A program made the translations under genes and the position numbers. A stretch of 7,238 bases of DNA, from contig URGV01000064.1 in assembly GCA_900547455.1 (NCBI GenBank), positions 1 through 7,238 on the forward strand, in the 5' to 3' direction. Position 1 is the stretch's first letter. The number at the start of each line of letters is the position of its first letter. Positions 1 to 5,601 of this stretch are shown piece after piece. The notes below the pieces were generated by a model. That model made no database searches. It saw nothing but the letters and a program-made list of their open reading frames with translations, and was not told the origin of the DNA. This DNA is from an uncultured Oscillospiraceae bacterium. GTDB taxonomy: Bacteria; Bacillota; Clostridia; Oscillospirales; Ruminococcaceae.

Positions 1-4
1 ATCA

Positions 5-49
5 AAGGGGGCAGAAGTTAAAGCGGAACGCTTTTACTTCCGCCCCCTT
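5..49. repeat. Long imperfect hairpin at outer end of left repeat
   Basis: Positions 5-25 pair with 29-49 around a GAA loop. There are 19 base pairs interrupted by only two mismatches (13/41 and 19/35). It is the outermost module seen of the composite element. Whether the right copy also carries it cannot be tested, because the window ends before the equivalent position. Confidence 0.75.
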
Positions 50-90
50 CGCCGGGGGTCCAGGGACCAGGAGGTCCCTGGTGAGTCTTT

Positions 91-119
91 GGTGACTTTC
101 TTCTCATAAGAAAGTCACC
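91..119. repeat. 12-bp perfect hairpin, covarying with 7209-7237
   Basis: GGTGACTTTCTT (91-102) pairs perfectly with 108-119 around a 5-nt loop. The equivalent hairpin of the right copy (7209-7237) also has 12 perfect pairs. Read in the same orientation, four of the pairs differ between copies, and each difference is matched on the other arm. This argues that the stem itself is maintained. Confidence 0.85.
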
Positions 120-226
120 CGGGGTGCCGAGCATGGCTTTGCCATGCTCTCGCGGAGCGCCTGCTCTGGGGAGCAGGAGCCAAGTCTAACGCCTTGCTCC
201 CGAGGGGCAACGCCCCTCGCAAAAAA

Positions 227-1186
227 TCAGCGCCGCAGCATCTCGGCGGCAAGATGTAAAAGGTCGTCGTAGGTGGAAAGCTGCCCTGCCCGGCGGCGAA
301 AATCGGCGCTGCCGTGCTCGCCCTTAAAGTACCACGCCGCGTGCTTGCGCGCCTCCTTCATGCCGATCTTTTCGCCCTTGTAGTCGCATAAAAGCCGGAT
401 GTGCCGCAGCAGAATCTCCATCTTTTCCTCCAGCGTCGGGTCGGGCAGAAGCTCGCCGGTGCGCATGTAGTGGTCGATCTGCCGGAAAAGCCAGGGCTTG
501 CCCTGCGCCCCGCGGCCGATCATCACAAAGTCCACCCCGGTCTCGTCGTACATCCGCTTACAGGAGAGGGCGTCGGTGACGTCGCCGTTGCCCATCACCG
601 GGATGGAGACGGCTTCCTTGACCTTGCGGATGATCTCCCAGTCGGCACTGGGGGCGTACATCTGCTGGCGGGTGCGCCCGTGGATGCACAGCGCCGCCGC
701 GCCGTTCTCCTCCATGATCTTGGCAAACTCCACCGCGTTGACCGAGCTTTCGTCCCAGCCCTTGCGGAACTTGACGGTGACCGGCACCTCCACCGCCTCG
801 CACACCGCCTTGACAATCTGTCCGGCAAGCGGAGGATTTTTCATCAGCGCGCTGCCGCCGCCGTTGCCCGCCACCTTGGGGGCTGGGCAGCCCATGTTGA
901 TGTCGATGACGTCGGGGTGAAATTTCATGGCGAGCTTTGCCGCTTCCGCCATGATCTGCGGGTCGTCGCCGAACAGCTGGATGGCGGCGGGTCGCTCCTT
1001 CTCCGAGAGAAAGAGCAGCTCCTCGGTCTTGGTTCCCTGAAAGGTCAGGCCTTTGGAGCTTGCCATCTCGCTGACGACATAGGCGCAGCCAAATTCTTTG
1101 CAGATTTCCCGAAACGCGCGGTCCCCCACGCCCGCCATCGGGGCAAGGCCGGCGGTCTTGGGGAGGGTGATGTTGCCGATATTCAA
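227..1186 (-). CDS. dusB: tRNA dihydrouridine synthase, DusB-like
   Basis: FMN-dependent enzyme that reduces specific uridines in the tRNA D-loop to dihydrouridine using NADPH; cytoplasmic. With a TTG start at 1186 the protein is 319 aa, the usual Dus length. It opens with the family pattern NIGNITL...LAPMAGV. The catalytic cysteine is Cys100 in the NMGCP motif. Lys139 (VKFRKGW) and His169 (IHGRTR) fit FMN/substrate positions of the TIM barrel, with phosphate-binding GNGD at 199-202 and IGRGAQGKPWLF at 223-234. The C-terminal helical domain has the RKHAAWYFKG signature (280-289). Upstream ATG codons at 1276 and 1246 lie within the predicted promoter and would add residues absent from the family; AAAGGA lies 11 nt before the TTG. 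The stop codon directly abuts the left repeat. A weak GCCGC/GCGGC stem before T6 could end transcription. The DusB subgroup is inferred from the overall pattern. Confidence 0.93.
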   Translation of the reverse strand: MNIGNITLPKTAGLAPMAGVGDRAFREICKEFGCAYVVSEMASSKGLTFQGTKTEELLFLSEKERPAAIQLFGDDPQIMAEAAKLAMKFHPDVIDINMGCPAPKVAGNGGGSALMKNPPLAGQIVKAVCEAVEVPVTVKFRKGWDESSVNAVEFAKIMEENGAAALCIHGRTRQQMYAPSADWEIIRKVKEAVSIPVMGNGDVTDALSCKRMYDETGVDFVMIGRGAQGKPWLFRQIDHYMRTGELLPDPTLEEKMEILLRHIRLLCDYKGEKIGMKEARKHAAWYFKGEHGSADFRRRAGQLSTYDDLLHLAAEMLRR

Positions 1187-1247
1187 AATCAGGATCGTCC
1201 TTTCCGAAATGGGGTGTATCAAAATGTGTTGTTGGCGTATCCGCATT

Positions 1248-1276
1248 ATTCTAGCAGATTTTTTTGCGCAAGGCAA
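1248..1276 (-). promoter_or_regulatory. dusB promoter
   Basis: Minus strand: -35 TTGCCT (1276-1271), 17-bp spacer, -10 TAGAAT (1253-1248) preceded by TGC, an extended -10. Transcription should begin near 1240, leaving a leader of about 55 nt before the TTG start. This position excludes the upstream ATG at 1276. Confidence 0.7.
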
Positions 1277-1303
1277 GCCATCACGGGAAAAGTGTGGTAT
1301 AAT
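1275..1303 (+). promoter_or_regulatory. Promoter of the Nudix-polA unit
   Basis: A consensus TATAAT (1298-1303) is preceded by TGG, giving an extended -10. The -35 region at 1275-1280 (AAGCCA) is poor, so the promoter probably relies on the extended -10. It lies back to back with the dusB promoter and shares bases 1275-1276 with the dusB -35. The ribosome binding site AAAGGAGG (1327-1334) follows before the ATG at 1345. Confidence 0.65.
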
Positions 1304-1344
1304 AGGGCAGTAACGACCGATCAGATAAAGGAGGATGGGCGAAG

Positions 1345-1881
1345 ATGGAGCTTTGGGACATCTATGACATCGACCGGGTCAGGACCGGCCGCGTGGCCCA
1401 GCGCGGCAAACCGGCATCCGAAGGGGGACTGGGGGAAGGCGAGTACCATCTGGTGGTGCACATCTGCGTCTTTAACGGGCGTGGACAGCTTTTGCTGCAG
1501 CAGCGCCAGAAGGACAAGGAGGGCTACCCCAACCTCTGGGATGTCTCGGCGGCGGGCAGCGCCCTGGCCGGGGAAAACAGCGCCGCTGCCGCTTCCCGCG
1601 AGCTGCGCGAGGAGCTGGGGCTTGTCCATGACTTTACAAAGGAGCGTCCCTTTTTGACCACCCACTTTGAGCGCGGTTTTGACGACTGGTACTTTATCCG
1701 CATCGAGGCGAATATCAACGACCTTCGCCTGCAGCCGGAGGAGGTGCAGGACACCAGGTGGGCGGACCTTGCCGAGATCGAGCGGATGCTGGACAGCGGG
1801 GAGATGGTCCCCTACTACCGCGATCTTGTGCGGCTGTGGTTTGTGATGAAGGACCACCGCGGCTCCACCACCCACGAATAA
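1345..1881 (+). CDS. Nudix hydrolase (isopentenyl-diphosphate-isomerase-like subgroup)
   Basis: A 178-aa cytoplasmic Nudix protein. The complete Nudix box GX5EX7REUXEEXGU runs from Gly71 to Leu93 (ending RELREELGL), so the metal-binding glutamates are present and the enzyme should be active on a nucleoside-diphosphate-type or other diphosphate substrate. The N-terminus, MELWDIYDIDRVRTGRVAQRG, followed by EYHLVVHICVFN, resembles the YfcD/IDI-like Nudix subgroup. Such proteins are often annotated as isopentenyl-diphosphate delta-isomerase-like, although the true substrate is usually unknown. The start is supported by AAAGGAGG 10 nt upstream. It precedes polA by 38 nt without a visible terminator, so the two are probably co-transcribed. 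A role in removing damaged nucleotides near a repair polymerase is possible, but the sequence does not show it. Confidence 0.9.
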   Translation: MELWDIYDIDRVRTGRVAQRGKPASEGGLGEGEYHLVVHICVFNGRGQLLLQQRQKDKEGYPNLWDVSAAGSALAGENSAAAASRELREELGLVHDFTKERPFLTTHFERGFDDWYFIRIEANINDLRLQPEEVQDTRWADLAEIERMLDSGEMVPYYRDLVRLWFVMKDHRGSTTHE

Positions 1882-1919
1882 CGCGCTTTTTGCGCCATCG
1901 ATACAGAAAGGATGTTTGC

Positions 1920-4550
1920 ATGAAACTGCTTTGTCTGGATTCCAACAGTATTCTCAACCGCGCCTTTTACGGCGTCAAGCTGCTGACCAACAAGGACGGC
2001 ACCTATACCAACGCCATCTTTGGCTTTATGAATATTCTGCTCAAGCTCCTGGGGGATGTGCAGCCCGACGCGGTGGCCTGCGCCTTTGACCTGAAGGCCC
2101 CCACCTTCCGCCACCAGATGTTTGACGGCTACAAGGCGCAGCGCAAGGGGATGCCGCAGGAGCTGGTCCAGCAGCTGCCCCTCATCAAGGAGGTGCTGAC
2201 CGATCTGGGTTACCCCATCCTGACCAAAGAGGGGTATGAGGCCGACGACATTCTGGGAACCCTCTCAGCCATGTGCGAGCAGGAGGGCCACCAGTGCTAC
2301 ATCGCCACCGGCGACCGGGACAGCCTGCAGCTGATCGGCAAAAACACCACCGTCCTGCTGGCAAGCTCCCGCGCGGGAAAGAGCGAGACGGTCGTCTGCG
2401 ACGAGGCATATTTCCGCGAAAAGTACGGCACCGAGCCGCAGGGCCTGGTCGACATCAAGGCGCTGATGGGAGACAGCTCGGACAACATCCCCGGCGTGCC
2501 GGGCATCGGCGAAAAGACCGCGCTCAAGCTGATCGGCCAGTACGGCACGCTGGATGCGGTGTATGAAAACATCGACACCCTGCCGGTGACCAAATCGGTT
2601 AAGGCAAAGCTGGAGGCGGGCAGGGACAGCGCCTACATGAGCCGCACCCTGGCCAAGATCGACCGCGCGGTGCCGCTGGACGTCACCCTGGAGGACTGCA
2701 AGCCAAAGCCGCGCGACGAGGCCGCGCTCTTTGCGCTGCTCTCCAAGCTGGAGATGGGCAGCCTGATTAAGCGTCTGGACCTTTCCGGCGAGTACCAGCC
2801 CGTCGCCCAGGAGGGAGAGGAGGAAGAGAACGCCCCGCTGCCCGAGGTGCGCTATGTGGAAAAGAGCATCGACGAGCTGCTGGAGCAGGCGGGGGAGGAG
2901 GCTGTCCTGAGCATCCTGCCGCTGTGGGACAGGGAGGATGAGGAAAACCTGAATCTCCTCGCCGTCTGCGCCGGGGAACAGATCATCCTGCACCGTCCGC
3001 AGGAGGGCGCTCTGTACGAGCAGCAGCTGATCCGCCTGTTCAATGCCCCCAACCCCAAGGTGACCTTCGACTGCAAGAGCCTCTACCACTGGACGCTGCG
3101 CCGCGGCAGCGCGATTGCAAACCTTGCCGACGACATCCTGCTGTCGGCCTACCTGCTCGCGGCCAACAACAACGGCTATGAGATCGACCGGCTGTGCGCG
3201 GAATATTCCGCCGGGCGGCGGGCCGAGGGGATGCCGGAGGAAATGGAGGAGGACTGCCGCAAGCTGCTCACCCACTGCGCCAGCCTGCTGCCGCTGCACG
3301 AAAAGCTGAGCGCAGAGATTGCAGCAAACGGGCAGGACAAGCTGCTGCACGAGATCGAGCTGCCGCTCTCCGAGGTGCTGGCCTCGATGGAGGTCTGCGG
3401 CTTTGCGGTGGACACCGCGGCCCTGACCGAATACGGCAGGATGCTGGACGAGAAGATCGACGAGTACCAGAACCTGATCTACCATCTGGCGGGCGAGCAG
3501 TTTAACATCAACTCCACCAGGCAGTTGGGCGAGGTGCTGTTCGAGCATCTGGGACTGCCCACCCGCAAAAAGACCAAGACCGGCTACTCCACCAGCGCCG
3601 AGGTGCTGGAGAGCCTGCGCGGCAAGCACGAGATCATCGACGCGATTCTGGAGTACCGCAAGGTGGCAAAATTAAAGTCCACCTATGTGGACGGGCTGCT
3701 CAAGGTGGTCGGCAAGGACGGGCGCATCCACACCCACTTCAATCAGGCCGATACCCGCACCGGGCGGCTCAGCTCCACCGAGCCGAACCTGCAGAACATC
3801 CCGGTGCGCACCGAGCTGGGCAGCCGCCTGCGCGCCTTCTTTAAGGCCAAGAGCGGCTGCGAGCTGGTGGACGCCGACTATTCGCAGATCGAGCTGCGGG
3901 TGCTGGCGCACATTTCCGGCGACCAGCACATGATCGAGGCGTTTAATTCGGACGAGGACATCCACACCAAGACCGCCTCTCAGGTCTTTAAGATGCCGCT
4001 GAATTTTGTCACCCCGGAGATGCGCCGCCGGGCCAAGGCGGTCAACTTCGGCATCGTCTACGGCATCGGGGCGTTCTCGCTCTCGCAGGACATCGGCGTC
4101 ACGGTGTCGGAGGCTGACCAATACATCAAAGACTACCTGGAGACCTACAGCGGGGTGCGGCAGTACATGGAGGACACGGTGGAATTTGCCAAGGAGAACG
4201 GCTACATCGCCACCCTGTTTGGCCGCCGGCGGGCGCTGCCGGAGATCTCGGCCCGCAACAAGAACATTGTCAATTTCGGCAAGCGGGTGGCGATGAACAC
4301 CCCGATTCAGGGCACGGCGGCGGACATCATCAAGATTGCGATGATCCGGGTCTACCGCCGCCTGATGCAGGAAAACCTGTCGGCGCAGCTGATTTTGCAG
4401 GTGCACGACGAGCTGATTGTGGAGGCGCCGGAGCACGAGGTGGCGCAGGTGGAGCAGCTGCTGAAGGAGGAGATGGAGAAGGCCGTCTCGCTCAAGGTGC
4501 AGCTGAAGGCGGACGTCGGCGTCGGCAAAACCTGGATCGACGCCAAATAG
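1920..4550 (+). CDS. polA: DNA polymerase I (5' nuclease plus polymerase, inactive 3'-5' exonuclease domain)
   Basis: An 876-aa repair and Okazaki-fragment-processing polymerase, the size usual for Gram-positive PolA. The 5' nuclease domain (about 1-300) keeps the metal-binding acids: D7, D57, E107-A-D109-D110, D132 and D134, D185 and D188 (GDSSDNIPG). The middle domain (about 310-460) lacks exonuclease residues: no DxE where ExoI should be (around 329-337), and no ExoII Asp around the DCKSLYHW segment. Proofreading should therefore be absent, as in many Bacillota and Taq enzymes. The polymerase domain has motif A DYSQIELR (653-660), motif B with R702, K706, F710 and Y714, and motif C QVHDE (827-831), all at a constant offset of 52 from E. 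coli. The chosen ATG has AGAAAGGA 7 nt upstream; the open frame extends to 1758 but that part overlaps the Nudix gene. The stop is followed at once by a hairpin repeat. Confidence 0.97.
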   Translation: MKLLCLDSNSILNRAFYGVKLLTNKDGTYTNAIFGFMNILLKLLGDVQPDAVACAFDLKAPTFRHQMFDGYKAQRKGMPQELVQQLPLIKEVLTDLGYPILTKEGYEADDILGTLSAMCEQEGHQCYIATGDRDSLQLIGKNTTVLLASSRAGKSETVVCDEAYFREKYGTEPQGLVDIKALMGDSSDNIPGVPGIGEKTALKLIGQYGTLDAVYENIDTLPVTKSVKAKLEAGRDSAYMSRTLAKIDRAVPLDVTLEDCKPKPRDEAALFALLSKLEMGSLIKRLDLSGEYQPVAQEGEEEENAPLPEVRYVEKSIDELLEQAGEEAVLSILPLWDREDEENLNLLAVCAGEQIILHRPQEGALYEQQLIRLFNAPNPKVTFDCKSLYHWTLRRGSAIANLADDILLSAYLLAANNNGYEIDRLCAEYSAGRRAEGMPEEMEEDCRKLLTHCASLLPLHEKLSAEIAANGQDKLLHEIELPLSEVLASMEVCGFAVDTAALTEYGRMLDEKIDEYQNLIYHLAGEQFNINSTRQLGEVLFEHLGLPTRKKTKTGYSTSAEVLESLRGKHEIIDAILEYRKVAKLKSTYVDGLLKVVGKDGRIHTHFNQADTRTGRLSSTEPNLQNIPVRTELGSRLRAFFKAKSGCELVDADYSQIELRVLAHISGDQHMIEAFNSDEDIHTKTASQVFKMPLNFVTPEMRRRAKAVNFGIVYGIGAFSLSQDIGVTVSEADQYIKDYLETYSGVRQYMEDTVEFAKENGYIATLFGRRRALPEISARNKNIVNFGKRVAMNTPIQGTAADIIKIAMIRVYRRLMQENLSAQLILQVHDELIVEAPEHEVAQVEQLLKEEMEKAVSLKVQLKADVGVGKTWIDAK

Positions 4551-4723
4551 GCGGCATGATGCCGCACCCAATTCGCGAGCGGGGCTTCTACTGAGCGGGG
4601 GTTAACGTTCTCGCGGAGATCGCTTGCCTCCGGCTGCGCTCGGCGGTATGATGCCGCGCCCAATTCGCGGCAGGCTGAGCCTGCACCCAATTCACGGCGG
4701 CATGATGCCGCGCCCAATTCACG
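4551..4723 (+). repeat. Four copies of a 27-nt hairpin repeat after polA
   Basis: Copies lie at 4551-4577, 4643-4669, 4670-4696 and 4697-4723; the last three are exactly head to tail. Each has a 15-nt palindrome (GCGGCATGATGCCGC in copies 1 and 4) followed by a linker (A/G)CCCAATTC(G/A)CG. Copy 2 has one G-U-compatible change. Copy 3 reads GCAGGCTGAGCCTGC: three stem pairs differ from copy 1 and all remain paired, while the loop centre TGA is unchanged. Copy 1 starts on the base after the polA stop codon. Just after copy 4, CCAAT (4714-4718) can pair with ATTGG (4725-4729). The 65 nt between copies 1 and 2 (4578-4642) show no gene. No T-run follows, so this is not a standard intrinsic terminator; a REP-like mRNA 3'-end or protein-binding repeat is more likely. 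Confidence 0.88.
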
Positions 4724-4932
4724 TATTGGTTGGGTGGGAGGCCTTGGCTTTTACCTCGCGGCACCTAGTTTCTGGGGAGAAAAAATAAAGTTTTCGCCAG
4801 CCTTTTTCAAAAGGCTGTGGTTTCCAAAGGCAAAGCCTTTGGTCGCCAGGTCACGCTTATGCTCTGCTGAAAAAATTGGTTATGCGTTGCGTGACCCGGG
4901 CTTGGAGAAAAATGGCAAAACACCTTTATCGC
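4724..4932. other. Gene-free stretch with three inverted repeats
   Basis: No credible gene is visible here. It holds a 9-bp perfect stem (4798-4806 with 4809-4817, loop TC) and an 8-bp perfect stem CCAAAGGC/GCCTTTGG (4824-4831 with 4835-4842, loop AAA). A wider inverted repeat, GGTCACGC at 4849-4856 and GCGTGACC at 4889-4896, has a 32-nt spacer and two further pairs outside one mismatch. On the minus strand, downstream of the ribbon-helix-helix gene, the 4798-4817 hairpin is followed by a T-rich tract (about 4780-4790), so it could end that gene's transcript. Confidence 0.6.
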
Positions 4933-5121
4933 CTATTCCTCATCGGAGGAGGGCGGGAAAAGCGCAGGGCACAGCAGTTCGAATCCCCGGGCGGCCATCC
5001 GCTGGGCAGCCTCCTCGGGGGTGGTGTGCCAGCGCTGGGCGAGGGCGCAAATCTTTGCGTATAATTCACCGTCCACTTCCAGGTCGATGGTGATTCGGTT
5101 TTTGTCGGAAGTTTGATTCAT
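4933..5121 (-). CDS. Small ribbon-helix-helix-like DNA-binding protein
   Basis: A 62-aa protein. A polar N-terminus is followed by a strand-like segment NRITIDLEV (about 8-16), then a helix (about 17-32) and a second helix beginning TPEEAAQRMAARG (about 34-46). This layout suits the CopG/Arc ribbon-helix-helix fold, in which a dimer inserts the paired strand into the DNA major groove. The C-terminus is acidic (SSDEE). It is divergent from the XRE gene, with 116 nt between the start codons, and could be an antitoxin-type or simple autoregulator; no toxin gene is adjacent. The Shine-Dalgarno match is weak (GGTGA four bases before ATG). The fold is inferred from sequence pattern only. Confidence 0.62.
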   Translation of the reverse strand: MNQTSDKNRITIDLEVDGELYAKICALAQRWHTTPEEAAQRMAARGFELLCPALFPPSSDEE

Positions 5122-5147
5122 ATTGTCACCAACTTTATTTTATCTAA

Positions 5148-5176
5148 AAATATCACCGAAAGGTGAATTCTATAAT
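5148..5176 (+). promoter_or_regulatory. Candidate promoter of the XRE regulator gene
   Basis: A perfect -10 TATAAT lies at 5171-5176. Seventeen bases upstream the -35 region (AAATAT, 5148-5153) is weak. Transcription from here would give a leader of about 55 nt. The palindrome at 5153-5166 fills most of the spacer, so a protein bound there would block RNA polymerase. The surrounding 5122-5238 region is clearly richer in A+T than its neighbours. Confidence 0.55.
5153..5166. promoter_or_regulatory. Palindromic candidate operator TCACC-GAAA-GGTGA
   Basis: This is a perfect inverted repeat of 5-bp arms around GAAA, located in the spacer of the rightward promoter and upstream of the divergent small gene. 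Related half-sites occur nearby: GTCACC at 5125-5130 overlaps the translation start region of the minus-strand gene. Position and symmetry fit a repressor dimer site, most simply for one of the two flanking regulators. Binding is an inference. Confidence 0.55.
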
Positions 5177-5237
5177 TAGATCGTACCACCAAATGATGAT
5201 ATTGTCAATGGGATTTTTAGGAAAAGGAGGGGTTTAT

Positions 5238-5450
5238 ATGCATTATGAACGCTTAAAAACTCTGCGCAAGGAAGCGAAGATGACTCAGGTCAACCTGGCC
5301 AAGGCACTCTCGATGCACACGACGACCTATACCCGATATGAATCCGGATTGCGCGACCTTCCGATGGAGGTTGCTATCCAGATTGCCGACTATTATCATG
5401 TCAGCCTGGACTACCTGGTCGGCCGCAGCGAGGAGCGGGAACTGCGCTAG
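5238..5450 (+). CDS. XRE-family helix-turn-helix transcriptional regulator
   Basis: A 70-aa protein consisting almost only of a Cro/C1-type HTH domain. The N-terminus MHYERLKTLRKEAKMTQVN leads into the scaffold helix, then LAKALSMHTTTYTRYESG (about 20-37) provides the turn and recognition helix. AIQIADYYHVSLDYLVGR (about 46-63) is the usual closing pair of helices. No effector or sensor domain is present. The ATG at 5238 is chosen because AAGGAGG ends 7 nt upstream and because the homology pattern starts there; the frame stays open to 5163, but that extension runs through the promoter. It is likely autoregulated from the palindrome upstream. No terminator is evident after its stop codon. The gene pair resembles a control cassette from a mobile element or a small stand-alone switch. 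Confidence 0.88.
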   Translation: MHYERLKTLRKEAKMTQVNLAKALSMHTTTYTRYESGLRDLPMEVAIQIADYYHVSLDYLVGRSEERELR

Positions 5451-5509
5451 CAGTGAATTTTCAACTTTTGCCGGTGGGATTGTGGAAAACTGCCGTCCTG
5501 CCGCGCGGA

Positions 5510-5545
5510 CTTGTCAACCGCGCAACGGGCTTGTCAACCGCGCAA
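5510..5545 (+). repeat. 16-bp direct repeat with 20-bp period in the rimI promoter
   Basis: CTTGTCAACCGCGCAA occurs identically at 5510-5525 and 5530-5545, separated by CGGG. Each copy contains TTGTCA; the second serves as the -35 of the rimI promoter. It may be a recent tandem duplication or a pair of regulator sites on roughly the same DNA face. Confidence 0.85.
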
Positions 5546-5559
5546 AAATCTGCTATACT
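5531..5559 (+). promoter_or_regulatory. rimI-tsaD promoter
   Basis: -35 TTGTCA (5531-5536), exact 17-bp spacer, -10 TATACT (5554-5559) preceded by TGC, an extended -10. This is the best-matched promoter in the window and gives a leader of about 35 nt before the rimI ATG. Confidence 0.8.
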
Positions 5560-5601
5560 CCAACCGAACAATAAGACAACGAGAGGAAGATTGTCATCAA
5601 G

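Larger units (their letters stand above)
1..226 (-). repeat. Composite hairpin repeat downstream of dusB (left copy)
   Basis: This gene-free stretch is built almost entirely of hairpins. Read from the dusB stop codon outward (minus strand) it starts with T6 (221-226). Next comes an 8-bp stem (201-208 with 212-219, loop AAC), then a GAGCAGG-type stem (160-166 with 171-177), a 9-bp stem (129-137 with 141-149), a 12-bp stem (91-102 with 108-119), a 9-bp stem (60-68 with 73-81) and a long imperfect stem (5-49). The part from 166 to 226 matches 7123-7183 in inverted orientation at 55 of 61 positions, so this is a dispersed repeat rather than unique sequence. No coding potential is evident. It may act as a structured 3' UTR, a transcription end or a non-autonomous mobile element; the sequence does not decide between these. 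The outer boundary may lie before the window start. Confidence 0.85.

Noticed and set aside
401..1657. Plus-strand open frame antisense to dusB and running into the Nudix gene
   Set aside because: Its translation is H/L/A-rich without family features, and it runs across two promoters and two well-supported genes.
1758..1919. N-terminal extension of PolA
   Set aside because: It would overlap the Nudix gene by over 100 bases and add 54 residues unlike any PolA; the ATG at 1920 has a good ribosome binding site and the family-typical MKLLCLDSN start.
2265..3629. Long minus-strand open frame (454 codons) inside polA
   Set aside because: It is a GC-rich antisense shadow of polA with low-complexity H/Q/L/V-rich translation and no recognisable domain; polA in this region is unmistakable.
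4551..4723. Short CRISPR-like array
   Set aside because: Three of the four repeats are directly tandem without spacers, each unit is itself a palindrome plus linker, the single gap is 65 nt, and no cas gene is present.
4966..4998. T-arm-like GTTCGAATCC suggesting a tRNA gene
   Set aside because: The flanking bases do not form a five-pair T stem and no acceptor, D or anticodon arms are found. The bases are explained by codons of the minus-strand ribbon-helix-helix gene (ARGFELL).
4734..5093. Plus-strand open frame of 119 codons over the hairpin stretch
   Set aside because: It runs through three inverted repeats and antisense to the small regulator, has no good ribosome binding site and no recognisable composition or domain.
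5163..5237. N-terminal extension of the XRE regulator
   Set aside because: It would start inside the palindrome and run through the promoter; AAGGAGG sits just before the ATG at 5238, where the HTH pattern begins.
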